Source: Sphagnum compactum (Eukaryota; Bryophyta; Sphagnopsida; Sphagnales). From it: a stretch of DNA of 64,000 nucleotides. The notes beneath the pieces were generated by a model, which worked only from the letters and a program-made list of their open reading frames with translations, was not told the origin of the DNA and searched no databases. The stretch covers positions 2,914,001-2,978,000 of the forward strand of contig OZ234504.1 of NCBI GenBank assembly GCA_965153455.1, read 5' to 3'. Each line of letters opens with the position of its first letter. Within the stretch, counting starts at the first letter, position 1. This document shows positions 34,154 through 46,815 of the stretch, piece after piece. A program made the position numbers and the translations under genes.

Positions 34154-34737
34154 ATGTTATTCTCTCATGAAATTATTATACTTGCATGATGAACAAAATT
34201 CGAAACACCATTGGAAACAAAATGGATGTTATTCTCTCATGAAATTATTATTATACTTTCATGATGAACAAAATTCGGAACACCATTGGAAACAAAATGG
34301 ATGTTATTCTCTCATGAAATTATTATACTTGCATGATGAACAAAATTCGAAACACCATTGGAAACAAAATGGATGTTATTCTCTCATGAAATTATTATTA
34401 TACTTGCATGATGAACAAAATTCGGAACACCATTGGAAACAAAATGGATGTTATTTTCTCATGAAATTATTATACTTGCATGATGAACAAAATTCGAAAC
34501 ACCATTGGAAACAAAATGGATGTTATTCTCTCATGAAAATTATTATACTTGCATGATGAACAAAATTCGGAACACCATTGGAAACAAAATGGATGTTATT
34601 CTCTCATGAAAATTATTATACTTGCATGATGAACAAAATTCGGAACACCATTGGAAACAAAATGGATGTTATTCTCTCATGAAATTATTATACTTGCATG
34701 ATGAACAAATTTCGGAACACCATTGGAAACAAAAATT
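34154..34737. repeat. Minisatellite, eight copies of a 72-75 bp unit
   Basis: Unit starts (ATGTTATT) at 34154, 34226, 34301, 34373, 34448, 34520, 34593 and 34666, giving lengths 72, 75, 72, 75, 72, 73, 73, then a final copy to 34737. The 75-bp copies carry an extra ATT and the two types alternate TTCGAAAC/TTCGGAAC, so the first six copies form three dimers. Because 72 and 75 are multiples of three, one plus frame stays open across the first six copies; nothing else suggests coding. Confidence 0.95.
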
Positions 34738-34790
34738 TAATGAATCGAATAGGGGGATGTATGTGATTGGGAACATTAGGAACAAGTTTT

Positions 34791-34804
34791 GGGGGGGGGG
34801 GGGG
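34791..34804 (+). repeat. G14 homopolymer run
   Basis: Uninterrupted G14 followed by TGGAGGGGG, just after the minisatellite. One of several long C/G runs in the window. Confidence 0.9.
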
Positions 34805-37800
34805 TGGAGGGGGATATGGTTCCTTTGAATCCATACCACTCAAAAGTGGCCATAGAAACTAGTCATCCAATTCTTCGCAAGCCAAATTATTGTCCAACCA
34901 CTTGTAGTGTTGAACATATAGGTACTCATTGTGATGATTTCTAATCATTCATTCATTTTCAACTTCCACCTTTATTGTTGGGGTTTTCATATGCAAGTGT
35001 GATCCATGACATGCAAACATGTAAACCAAGGCAAGAAAACAATTTGAATTGGGAAAATAAATATATTGTAGTACCTTTACCACTTTGACATCGTTTAATC
35101 AAACTTTTGAAAATTTATTTATTATTTGTGCCAAAGTGTTAATAAAATTAAAAGTTCAATTGTTAGGTTTTGAGTGGCGGATTTTCCATGACAACAACTT
35201 AAAATTGAGGCAATTTAAACACATTTAGATTGTTCCATAACATTGACAAGATCATGTTTATTATTTTTTATAACAATTATCTGCTAAAAAATTTTAATTA
35301 AAAAACCAAGTGCCAAAGTTAATATTTCAAATTTAATTAATTATTCAGCAGTTTGTTATCGAAATGGTAAAAGTACTACAATAACCAAAATTATGTACAA
35401 AAAGTGCTACAAACTTTTAATTGAGTGAAATGAACACTTCAACTACATTTTGTGTTTAACTCCATAAAAAATTACGTGCTAAGATTGTTGATCAAGTCTT
35501 CAATTGTAAAGTAATGTTTATCCATAAAGAGTTACATGCTAGGATTGTTATCAATTCCACAATTGTAAATTATTAATATTTATCTAATTAAAAAAACTCC
35601 AAACTTGAAGGCAATGGTAAAATTTGGTGAAAATGGTAGGCTGATGAATAATACAAATGGTGAACTTGATGGGCACACTAACAATTTATTTAATACCTTT
35701 TCATTGTTGGCAAGTTTTGGGATTTAGGCGATAGGTCAAATTTTAGGGCCCTTAAATCAAAGGTTATGAATTTTGTTAGAATCACCATTGAAGCCTAATT
35801 GAAAAATCTACCTCTTTTCAAAATTGAATTAAAACATCAATGAAAGGTGTTATACCAATTTAACCCCAGTTCAAGTTCTCTAACTAAATAAATACAACTT
35901 TATTAAAAAAGTATAAGCTTGACCCTCCATTTTAAACAAGTTATTGCACTTGATTGATTGTACATAATTTATATTTTAAATTGTGTGCATTAGTTGAGAG
36001 AAATAATATTACACAATAAAAAAAAATTTAATTATGTGTAATGAAGATGGAACCAAATTTGATTTTAAATGAGGCTAATTTTAAATTCTTTGTGAAAATG
36101 ATCATAACTAGAGATTTTAGAAATGCAAAGAAATAATCCCACGACCAAACTTTTAAATCCATAAAAACAACAAACAAATTAGAACCAAGACCAAAGGTTC
36201 CTTTTGAAATCAAAAACTAAACAACAATGAATGTAACTTGGGGGTGACATTAAAATGAAAGTTGATAACATGCTTCTTCAAGCTTATATTTAATACATGA
36301 AAGATTCTCACTATTTTCAATATGATTTGTACCACAAGGTGTGGCATGCCTAGTCTAAATATATGTATAAACTACAAAGTTAAGGTTCATATATAGGTTG
36401 AGAAATAGTCTTAAGGATGGGTGGCCTCCCAAGATGACAATCTTACAAAAAAAACATGTGTGACCCACCTCCAAAAAGCCTTATGTAAACTACAAAGCAT
36501 GTTGTTTAACCTTTGTCAATTGCAATTAGCAACAATTTTTTTTTTCATATGTATGACTTTATTAAAAACATTATATTCACAATGTAAGTTTTATTCATAT
36601 TCTTCTTGGGACAATTAGTTCATAAAATGATCGACGCTTACATTAAGTAACTCCCAAAACAAGTGTCATGTCCCCTTTCACGATATGTTTGAACTTTACG
36701 TAGCACCATAAGCATGTAAGGCATATGCACACCCAACAACCCCAATAAAGTTGGGTCTATTAATATGAGGCAACATCTAAATTGCCTAATAATGAATTAA
36801 ATCACAATTATTTTGCAAAGAAACAATCTATAAATAGGAATTAGGTCATCAATTTGATATTGAGGACAAGCCATAACTCATTATGTTACTTAAATGATGT
36901 ACCTACTCAAAAAGGTTTGGGTGATAGAAAAATATATGTTGCACTTAAAAAAAACAATCATTATTTAAAACATGTAACTTAATTTTTCATAAAAATACAT
37001 TTGAAGTTTTAGTATGTAAGAATTTTTTTAATCCTTTACTACATCTAATGTAATATAATCTAAATGATGTACAAAAAGTTGCAATTTATAATAAAAGAGA
37101 ACAAATCATGACGTAATGGAAGTATTTTAATATGATTCCAAATCTTGATAATTTTATTATGAAACATGATAACTTCCACATTTTCAAAAATGAAATTATA
37201 TATTCAATGTTGGTTAACACACCACTAATGAAGTATTTGATCAATTATCAACATATTTAATAAATTGCAAAAAAGTCATTCAAAAATTCCACTATATGAA
37301 AATTTGATTTTTGGGCAAAGTGATTATTTGGACCTTTTATTAAGTAATGCCTTGGACTCTTGGGTGTATTGGAGTTATAATGAGATACTTGCTACCACAA
37401 CCAGTACTTAATTTTCATTGTGATAAAGATTACTTAAGTCAATATTAAAAAATTGAATGAATTTACATACAACCATATTCCATAGGAACATTTGGATAAA
37501 TTTGAAATGAATCTAACGAATATGAAATACCCAAAAATAATTTCAAAGGATCTTTATAAAATTGAAATGATTTGAAAATAACATTTCCAGAGAAATTTGT
37601 TTTGATACACGTGTACATGATAATACAATGTAATTTTTTTGGGTCATAAGAATTAAAATAAATAATTTTTTGATTTGTAAATCACAATTTAAAGAATCTT
37701 TTATAGAATTTGTCTTTGTAGGATTCAATCCTTATTGTGAATGACTTAAGTTATATCCAAAATATTGCCTTCCTATGAATTTGTTTTGACTTAGTTGGCA

Positions 37801-39355
37801 TTCTTGCTACTCTCCTATTAGATAAGTTAGCTTCAAATCAAAATGACAAGATAACCAAGTATTTGTAATGGAGCTTATTGGTAATGGTGATGAGCTCTTG
37901 CTAATGTGGATGATGAGTCACACAAGCTAGGTGTCCTCCATTAACTAAACCTTGGTATTTATTTATAATTGATCTAATAACAAAGCTTTTTGGAGGGTGT
38001 CATCTCTTGGATTTAACAAGCATGTTGATTAATCCATTATTAGGCTAGCCTTCCATATGAGCAAATAGAAATTATGAAATTCGGATGGTTTCTATCAACA
38101 TAATAACTTAAAATCAAGTGAAATTATTTGATTAAATTCCAACTTTTAAAGCCTCATCTTTTTGGATTGGACAATGGGCTAAAAGCCCATTAGTCAATGA
38201 ACAAATGAGGTTGAACATGTGTGACAAATTGTTTCTTTTGGCCCAACAACCTTACATGGTTCTTCACACACTTCACCAATAACTTTTCAAACCCTAGTTG
38301 AAGTGAAGAATAATTTGATTATAGTTTTGTTTCTATATTGCAAATGAGCATGCCAAACTTTGTAGTTGGTGGAACTTCAAGGCAACCTATTTGGTAGTTC
38401 AAATTCCCCACAATAAGTAGCATTGATTTGAGGAAACAATTAATCAATTTTGCAGTTTGATGGTTCTTACAACTAGTGTTGAATTGTTTCCACTTGTACA
38501 TAATTATGGAGCAATGTTATTTTTTACTTTAATGAGTAGACTTTCAACTTGTCGATATATTTTATTTAGTTATAATCTAAGTACTATTGGTTTTTAAAAT
38601 ATTATTGTTCACAAAATCTTACATTCTAAATAATTTATTTTCAAATCATTAGTGTTAAAATTTTGTCATTAAAATATATTAAAATGAAAGATATTCAAAA
38701 TTGAAATTTCCAAATATACTTTCACATTTTCAAATGCACGTTTACTTTAAAAACAACATGAATATTTTGTGAGAATCTCAATCATCTATCATTGAATATA
38801 TGAAAATATAGAAGTATAAAATCATATGTGAATATGTCTAAGCGATATTGAATATATAAAAAAATTTGATCTTGTAGGTGGCAACAAAAAATGAAAATTT
38901 AAATGTCCATTGATATTATCAATCTTCTAAATATTCATTAACAATTAGAGGTATAAAAATAAACAATACATTGGCTAATTCATTAATGATTCCAAACGCC
39001 TTAAATGGGGAGGGTTGTAACTATGCTTTTAGGGGTCTTGTAGTTTTCATTTGGGCCCAAAGTTGCCCTTGGTGTTTGGAAGGTAATCTCATGTTGCGGA
39101 GTACCTTCTATGCTGCTACTGTCAAAACTATTAGATGTGTTAGGCAAGGCACCATTGGCCTTAAAATCAAGGAAAACTCTCTTGTAGGCCATTAGTTATT
39201 GATGGTAATTTGCCTCGTTTGCCAACATAGGGAAGGGGGTAACATCCCAAATTGGCCTTAAGTTCATTCCACCTAGCCTCCCTCTTTATTGTCTTTTGTT
39301 GCGAGGATGTTGCTTCCAACTTCAAGAAGGTATGCTTTGTGAAGAGAGTATCGTA
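34805..39355. other. Gene-free AT-rich stretch
   Basis: No gene or RNA recognised. The only clear structure is a 60-bp tandem duplication at 35461-35580 (both copies begin TCCATAAA and contain GCTA(A/G)GATTGTT). A plus-strand frame at 38971-39195 and its minus counterpart near 39001-39470 are low-confidence transposon-like fragments without a recognised domain. Confidence 0.45.
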
Positions 39356-39359
39356 TTTG

Positions 39360-40167
39360 GGGTGAAAACACACTATAGTGACCCCCTTTGCGACACTTTT
39401 GGGTTTAGTATTATAGTACATATAGTGTAATTGTTCCAAAAGCATGGTACATTTAATTTTGGGTATCAATTTTGGTTTTTGGACCCTACAATAATTATTT
39501 TTACAAAATTAATGTTATATAATATCATTTTTAAAATAATAATAAATTTCATAATTTATATTGAAAGATCCATGAATATATTTATAGTATACATTCGTAT
39601 AATAAGGCCACAATCTTGTTTTGACTGCATTAATTTTAGGATTCCATTACTCATTAAACTAATCAATTTTAATGAAATGAAAAAAATGGCCCATCTAATT
39701 ATGCTTGTCACCTTCTATGTGGATGTGATTACTTGTCAAAATTTCAATTTACCACATAGTTTTTGCATCCTTGCAGAATAAACTCATCTTTTGAAATGAA
39801 AAATTTTAAATTAGTCACATGGTATCCAAGCATGGTTCAAATTATGTGAAATGACATGGTTCAATGTACATTCAACTTTCATAAATATTAAAAATTATTT
39901 AAATTTTTTTGGGAGTATATTTGTGTTTTTTTAATACATTAATACGTTACATTTGTTTCCACAAATATACTTCAATCTCCCACATATAAAATGAAATGAA
40001 ATAATTTTTTAAATAATTTCTTATCTAGGTTATATTCTAACATAATATGCAAAAATATTGTGAAAATATTTCAAAAGTTTGAGGTGGGATACACTCAAAC
40101 ATGCACATCCTTAGAAAATAGTACAATGTGACACCCCAAAGGGGGTCATCGTAGTGTGCTTTCACCC
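39360..40167. repeat. Inverted repeat pair of about 30 bp, 0.75 kb apart
   Basis: GGGTGAAAACACACTATAGT leading to GACCCCCTTT at 39360-39389 matches the reverse complement of 40138-40167 (AAAGGGGGTC, then GTAGTGTGCTTTCACCC) with about four mismatches. The interval is AT-rich and non-coding. It could be the ends of a small element or two oppositely oriented copies of one sequence. Confidence 0.6.
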
Positions 40168-40199
40168 TTTGGCCAACTTGGCATCTACCACAACCACCT

Positions 40200-40940
40200 T
40201 TGAAGCCCAATGGTTCCATTGTAGTAATTGGTCCTAAAGTTCAAGCATTACCATCCTTGTGAATAGGTAGGTTTGGGCATGCATGCTAGTTATCGTCTCC
40301 TACAACAATTACAATTGTTGCCTCAGGACATCCTCCTTGTGATCTTGCTGTGCTCCTTGGAGACCATGTCGGTGCCTGAGGGTAAAGACTTCACCACTCA
40401 ACTTGTTTAGCCTATCAATAGTTTCTCCTTTCTACTCTCTCCATTTTCAAATGTTCTTCTAGGGTGGGTTATATTGTAGTTTTTTTTTAAAGCCTTCCTC
40501 AATCTATATGTCAACTACTTCCCAAAAGTTTTTATTGTCCACCATTAATTTGTCCACTTGAGCCTTCAATAGTGCTACCTCTTCACACTTCTACTCTAGC
40601 CATGTATAAGCGTCCTTCGCCTAATCCAATTGAAGGTTGAAGTTGTCATTTATCTCCTTCTCCTCGTAAAGACAACTTTCTAGCTCAACTACCCTTTCCA
40701 AGTGTAGTTGGGCAATTATATGCTTGTTGTTGCCCCCCAATGGCAACTACCTTTTCCTTGTCCAACACTTCAATATGCTCACCTATTATCTCTAGACCTA
40801 CTACCTTATGTTCCACTACTTTCACTAAGGTCCTAAGGTTAGAAATGGCATTTGTTATGGACCTCTTCCTACTACCACCTGATTTAGCATATGGTATTAC
40901 TTTGCCCACTAATGGTTGGGTGTTCATCTTCACCCGATGA
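40200..40940 (-). pseudogene. Coiled-coil protein relic of unknown family
   Basis: Minus-strand frames from 40933 read SRKRSITNAISNLRTLVKVVE then IEVLDKEKVVAIGGQQQ. Across frameshifts and stops they continue with LYEEKEINDNFNLQLD, CEEVALLKAQVDKLMVDN and LRQQLQLL. Heptad-like Leu/Glu/Lys spacing indicates a long coiled coil. Most stops replace expected Gln codons (TAA/TAG for CAA/CAG). No catalytic domain is visible; possibly the structural protein of a mobile element. Confidence 0.4.
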
Positions 40941-41119
40941 TGTGGTGTGAATAGACTGTGGGGAGGGGGTAGGGGAACATTTTGTATACCTCCTACTCCT
41001 TTGACTTGATCTTCACTATTAATATAGATTATTCATCTACTTTCACTGTTTATTGATTTTGGGTGATCCTAGGAGTGAACTGTGTGTCATTGCTTTGTAC
41101 ACAATGTTTTTTTCAATCA

Positions 41120-42170
41120 AGTGTGTAAGTCTTAAAGTTATGCTTGTAGAATGTTAGGAGGTATGCCTTCGCCCAATAACTTGATTGACCTCAAGGTCAA
41201 GAAAGTAAAACAAGAAAATGGGCTAAGTGGGTTTAATAGTGGTTCAAAGGTAGGGTTTGCGATGCCAATGTATGCAAAAATACAACGATTGTTATATTGG
41301 CATGAACCCAAAATAAGTTAGAGTGCTGAAAGATTGTTGTAAAGAAGAAGTAAAACTTTTTGGCCCTATAGTGAATAAGAATGGCCATCGCTATATGGAG
41401 TGTGGAAACTTAATGCTTATAGAAAAAATTGAAAGGTTATGGATGATCATTCACCAAAAGCCCCACATCCTACCCAGAAGAATGATTACCTTAGGAATGG
41501 CGAGAGGTATAGTTTGTGAGGAAAAGGGAATTCCGATGAATTGGGTTGCTTGTGCAGAATGGACAAATTTTGGCGACGCCAGGTGAATGGCATTGAACTT
41601 GAAGATCGAAATATGTCATTGTCTAAGCATGAAGATGTTTCCAACAATGACATTGAGATAGTATAGATCTTCGACAACCAAAGCGTGTGTTTGAGCATTT
41701 GTAAGGGTATTTTGCATTTGCTCAGAAGTTACGATGTGATGCAGAGGAGGCATTGGCTGTGAAAGTGAAAGTGAAAGAAAAAGAAAGTGTGGCTATAGCA
41801 AATTTGTTTGCTTGAAACAAGATGGAGGGCATGAACTAGATGCTTCTTCAAGCTGAAAAAAGGTTTGACACTTTGCTTAAGGGATTACAAGCAGAAAAAA
41901 CAAAAGTTGCAAAAATGTGTAGTAGAGTTCAACTGCAAATAGTTCAAGCACTTAGTAGACAAGTCGATGCATAGAGGGGGGCTGTTGAAGCTTTCAAAAG
42001 TTTCACATGTGAAGGAAAAAATGCACTTTTTAAAGTGCACAAAGATGAGGTTGATGCATTTGCCATACTTGTCAATTTGTCAGATTGTGTCAAGATTTCT
42101 TGGCAACATGAAGGAGGGAGACTTGAAATAGGAGTTGTGTTGCAGAAGACCATCCGTCAATGAATGTAGG
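41120..42170 (+). pseudogene. Second coiled-coil relic of unknown family
   Basis: The plus strand reads GFAMPMYAKIQRLLYWHEP, then VLKDCCKEEVKLFGPIV / RYMECGNLMLIEKIERLW / GIVCEEKGIPMNWVACAEW (41323-41586). After a frameshift near 41710 it continues LRCDAEEALAVKVKVKEKES, LLQAEKRFDTLLKGLQAEK and ISWQHEGGRLEIGVVLQK. Several stops break it. It lies head to head with the minus-strand relic at 40200-40940. Not recognised; probably part of a transposon. Confidence 0.4.
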
Positions 42171-43124
42171 AAGCAAATAAGCTCTTATAGATGCATTAGC
42201 TCTTCATGTAGTCTATGCATGGAATGATCATCATGGCAAGTTTTGATACAACTTGATGTGTGTGTGCATATTAGAGAGGGTACAAAGATAAGCATTTATG
42301 TAAATGGGTTTAAGGTTTAGGGTTTAAGATTTAAGTTTTGAATGTGGCATTGAACAACCTATGTAAACAACCCAATAAAAATCAAGAACAAGACCAATTT
42401 TGGCTTTGGTAAATTATGCATCAAAACAAAACAAACAGTAATGAGGGGACATCACTTGTAACTAAACACAAAAAGAGGTTTATTGTCCTTGGTTTTATTT
42501 CTTTTGTCTTTGCTCCCTTATAAATATTTTATTTCATTAGGCTTAACATGAGCATGTATTTAACAAATTAACTATGTTTATAACAATGTGTTTATAACAA
42601 CCCATTACCAATTGTTAGAAACTAGTTGTGTTTGTTCCATACATGTTTGGTAAATGTAAAATCATGCATACATGTTTACTATCTTAGGGCAATAATAAAT
42701 TTTTATAACATAAAAACAACAACAATACAAACAAATTAATCAATTAAAAACTAATTTTGTTATGATTTTCGTTATCAAATCTTCATAAAAGCCTTATTGA
42801 AGTTTTAAAAATAACATCAAATTAATTTTAAAATTTTATATCTTATAAACGAATTTTATTATTAAATTTTTAATTTATTTAAAAATTGACATGTCTTATT
42901 TTAGTCAATTCTTGCACAAGGCTTTAATGAATTCAAATCATTTTTAAAAAAATCTCATTTGAATAAGATTTAAAGGAATTGAAGCTAATTAGTTGTATGT
43001 TTATCAAAAAAAATTCACTAAAAATTTAATCATATGAATTGTTTTTTACATTTCATAGTGATATGAAACCTTGTGATACAAAAAGGCAAGTGACAACTCT
43101 AAAAAAAAAAAAGGATATAGAAGC
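42171..43124. other. Gene-free AT-rich stretch
   Basis: Ordinary AT-rich intergenic sequence downstream of the coiled-coil relic. I see no gene, RNA or distinct repeat before the tandem repeat that starts near 43125. Confidence 0.45.
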
Positions 43125-43420
43125 ATGAATAAATCAGTTACCCAACATTCATATTTTGACAAGAAACTCAACAAGTAGATGGGTAGACTTCAAAACAACC
43201 CATCAATTGGATGGGTGCATCCAAAAAAAGTAAAATGATATAGAGGCATGATTAATATAGTTACCCAACATTCATATTTTGAGAAGAAACTTAACAAGCA
43301 GATGGGGTAGACTTCAAAACAACCCATCAATTGGATGGGTGCACCCAAAATCTACACATGGGGTAGACTTCAAAACAACCCATCAATTGGATGGGTGCAC
43401 CCAAAATCTACACATGCCCG
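43125..43420. repeat. Nested tandem duplication near the 3' end of the dioxygenase gene
   Basis: GGGTAGACTTCAAAACAACC starts at 43181, 43305 and 43361. The first interval (124 bp) duplicates a larger unit that includes GTTACCCAACATTCATATTTTGA; the second (56 bp) duplicates only the end. Each unit contains the palindromic core ACCCATCAATTGGATGGGT. Confidence 0.85.
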
Positions 43421-43509
43421 TCCATTAGCTTAGGGCAATAAATATAGTGATTCCACTCTAACAAGATTTCACCTAATTCACTAGACACCCTCATGAAATG
43501 TCTATTGAA

Positions 43510-45353
43510 TTAGGCCTCTTTGCCTCTTTGTGTACTAGTGAAAGGAAAACGTCTGCAAGGATATTGAACTAAGCCCTGGACCTCCCAAAAACTTCCAGAG
43601 TTGATGTAAATACGTTGTACCCATCGGTCATTTCCATCAAGTTTGGCTGCATACGAACTGCGACCATGAGCTGCCTTTCTTTGATTTAACAACAAAGCAT
43701 CACCAGCATCCAACCACACTCCCTCAGACTCACACCCAATCTCCTTTGCAATCTTCTTCAGTTGCTTATAAGCTGTGATGGCTTCAAGGCTTCCACTCAC
43801 TGTTTTGTCAATACCATCAGGACCAACAATTCTCTCCTCAAATAGATTGAAAATGGGCATAGTCTCTGTTCCCTCAATCACATGCTTTGAAAAAGTTGTC
43901 GGCCCAAGAGTCCAAGTAAGCTTCTGTTCACGGAGGGTTTTGATGAGAGATGGATCCAGCTTTGCATACAACTTCTGAAAATCACATAACAAGGTGCGTC
44001 CTACTTTGCTTGGGTCCCCTCTTACACCCATAAAGCCAAGTACTTGTGGGAAGTGCTCAGGCACGGCATGGAAGTAATCTACATGGAAGTCCAGAAATTC
44101 GAAACTGCCTTGAGTGCCCACCTGTGAAATCACTCAATCAGATTAAAGTTCATAAGTGTAGAGCACATTCTGCAGTCATAGAGACTGCATAGACAACATT
44201 TGGAAACTTGGAAACTATTCAAGATCCTCCTTGCCCATTATGTTGGGTTGCGTGCCAAGCACATCCTAACTGGCTTGACTGACGCCTTACCCAACTTGAT
44301 GGGCAAGGGCTAAACCATTCCATGGTATTAGGGTCTGCAGCAGCCAGATTCCACAATTCTCTTTAAACAAAATTGTGTTCAAACAAAGATTCTTGGTCAC
44401 CATCACGAGTGAGTGTATTATGATGATCATCAGAAGATTATGTCATACAATGTGGTAAAAAAAATGACATACTCTGCTGCCACGCCAGACCTTAATGTTG
44501 TGGAAACCCATGGATTTTGCAAGATGGAAAATTGATGCATCCTCTTGATTTGTACCTGCTTTACGTCCTCTGGTGTAGTATAAATGTCTCGGATAAGAAG
44601 GTCCATTCCAGGTGGGTTGACACCCGGGTATTCCACACGAAATGGCTGGCCAATAATCCTTGAAATCCCTATCAACATCGTTTCCGAGATGTAATTCCCT
44701 GCCTTCCGCGACAAGCAGCCCTTCCCAGTCGGCGGAACATAAGAATCTACCGGAAGGCCTCTGATCACGAGAGCCGGTGGCTCCAAAGGATCGTAGAGGA
44801 AGCGCTCGAGCCTGGAAACCAGCTCAGGAGCAAGCCATCTTCTCACCAGTGCATGGGCAGAGGTGACAAACTTCTCGAACTCGTGAAAGTCGGCGGTATT
44901 CGCAAGGTCAGATGGCCAGGTCGTCAATTGTGATTGATAATCCGCTTCGAAGCCAGCGCCGAACGAGCCTTCTGGCATCGTGAAGGTGACGACGGTCGGA
45001 GAGGACTCAGAACCGTGAGACTTGAAACTCTGTTCTATGGTGGTTTCTGCTTCCTGGACCCGTTCCTGCAAATCCGGTGAAGCAGCAGCTGCTGATGCTC
45101 CCATCACGGTAGGCAATCCGGTGCCCGACCTGGTAGGCTGCAAAATGAGTTGTTTTCTTCGAGCTGGGAGTGGAGATAGAAGAGCCGGAGACCGAAGGAA
45201 ACAACTCTGTGAGCTGCTGATGCCACAGGAAGCTGGAATAGGGCAATGACAGTTTTTTCCCGGAACAAGTGGGTGAAAACAAAAGTGAGACGAGACCTGC
45301 AAAGGAACTTGCGCAAGCAAACTACAACTACCCATGGAATCAATCAAACACAT
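43510..45353 (-). CDS. TauD/TfdA-like Fe(II)/2-oxoglutarate dioxygenase, probably plastid-targeted
   Basis: Predicted non-haem iron oxygenase using 2-oxoglutarate; substrate unknown. Two exons, 44556-45353 and 43510-44121, join in phase (CAG|GTACAA donor, TTTCACAG acceptor) to 469 residues. Iron ligands are the FHVD motif (His279, Asp281) and His408 in NQRKAAHGR. Arg410 or Arg426 (DRWVQR) would bind 2-oxoglutarate. Upstream blocks include PPALVIRGLPVDSYVPP and GISRIIGQPFRVEYPG. The first roughly 90 residues are Ser-rich with few acidic residues, like a plastid transit peptide, and account for the length beyond the usual 300-370. ATG codons at 45353 and 45335 are both possible; the second (MGSCSLLAQ) has the more typical transit start. 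It resembles plant clavaminate-synthase-like proteins, though identity within the superfamily is uncertain. Confidence 0.88.
44236..44472 (-). mobile_element. MITE-like short repeat, copy 2, in the dioxygenase intron
   Basis: On the minus strand it matches copy 1 (22148-22318) from GTATGTCATTTTTTTT through ACCACATTGTATGACATAAT and CATGGAATGG/CCCTTGCCCAT to CCCAACATAATG. About 70 bp extra near 44340-44400 makes this copy longer. It fills over half of the 434-bp intron and does not overlap the splice sites. Confidence 0.6.
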
Positions 45354-45805
45354 TCAAATGCTGAAATCAATCGGACACACACACACACACACACACACAA
45401 GGCCGAATGCCATGGGCGCACGCTAAATTTCACTGATGAATCTTGCAAGGCTCGGAAGCAGGCAGCAGGGAGCACGGTCGGTCCAGTCGACGCTTGTTGA
45501 AACCTTATGAAGCAGCAGCGGCCGATGTTCGGACGACAACTGTTGTCGTCTGTTCGCAAAACGGACTACACATGGGTGGGGTGGAGTGAACCAGCAGCCA
45601 CCAATGCACCAGTTGAGGATGAGGCCATCCGCTCAAGCTATTTTGGGGATGAACCAAAAACCCATCCTCTTCCCCTGGCCAGGCATTTTTCAGCCCCTTC
45701 TCTGCCCCAAAATTTTCCCCTCCTTCCTACCTTCCCCCCCCTCCTGCCTACCCCTCCCCTCCCTACCTACCTCCCTCACTTTATTTCCTGCTCACTCCAT
45801 CCCAT
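45354..45805 (-). promoter_or_regulatory. Upstream region of the dioxygenase gene
   Basis: Contains a (CA)n microsatellite at about 45374-45399, inside the probable leader just upstream of the ATG. A moderately GC-rich segment follows at 45400-45610. A CCTCC/CCCTACC pyrimidine-rich tract lies at 45660-45790. No coding sequence is supported and no TATA box can be assigned. Confidence 0.4.
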
Positions 45806-45883
45806 GTAGCATTACCCACAATGTAGCAATACCCACATAATGATAGTTATGCACATTGTTTGAAAGGTGCAAAATGCAATACC

Positions 45884-46815
45884 TGTCTTAGGCCATAAAA
45901 TCCACGTTGGTTGTGGAGAGTAAATGCATTATTTGCATATGGGTATGAAAAAATCAAACTACAAAAAGATATTGAATATGAAATATCCGAGTAAAGGTAT
46001 AAAACTTTTATTTATGGTTGTATACTTAATGAAACTTGACGCCCGTTCTATATCCATTAACTAGGAAATGAGAAGAGGTTGAATTGTGAAAATATAAACA
46101 CAAAACGAACGAAATAATAAAAGACAAATGCATACCTTTAGGAATAAAAGGTGACAGCGTTCCACCAAAGTTTATAGTCCCAATTGAAAATGCAACCCTA
46201 AAAGATCATAACTCGTACAAAAGTGGGTTAGAAAATATTGAATTCTAACAACTATGGAACATATGGAAACAAAGGAGATTCCTAATTATTTTATAGATCT
46301 AAACAAGTGATAAGATCAAAAACCAATACAATGAGCAAAGTTTAGAGTATGAACCTTAAGCCCTGAACTATATGAACCAAACTCCTATACACTAAATCAT
46401 AAGGCATAACCTTAAAATTCAAATGATATTACAACCCTAATTATACAAACCCTAACAAAAAAAGTCTTAATGACATATGCCCTAAACCTAAAAAACTATA
46501 CAAACTATATAAATTATATAATGCAAAACAAACAAATTAAAAAAACATAGGAAAAAATTTAGAAACCAAAATTTAGAACTTTTAAACTATAAATACTTAT
46601 TGACTGAAAGAAATACCTTAGGCTTAAAAAAAAATCAAATTAATTTCATACAAAACCAAAAGAAAAGATATGTCTCTTACTTAATTTTTCCACTCTCTTT
46701 GAAAAAGATATAGAATAAAATTGTATTATTTCACATATGTGTAAACCTAATCCCATGTTGCAACCCCACTTTGTCCAAGTGTGGGGGTGAAGCCCAACAC
46801 TTGGAAAAGTTGGAG
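45884..46815. other. Gene-free AT-rich stretch inside the MULE-like region
   Basis: Moderately AT-rich sequence with no gene. Toward 46700 it grades into the GC-richer block that contains the hairpin cluster. Confidence 0.4.

Noticed and set aside
34122-34556. 144-residue repetitive frame (CYSLMKLLYLHDEQNS type)
   Set aside because: It stays open only because the unit lengths are multiples of three; the frame breaks as soon as 73-bp units begin and there is no start context or flanking gene structure.
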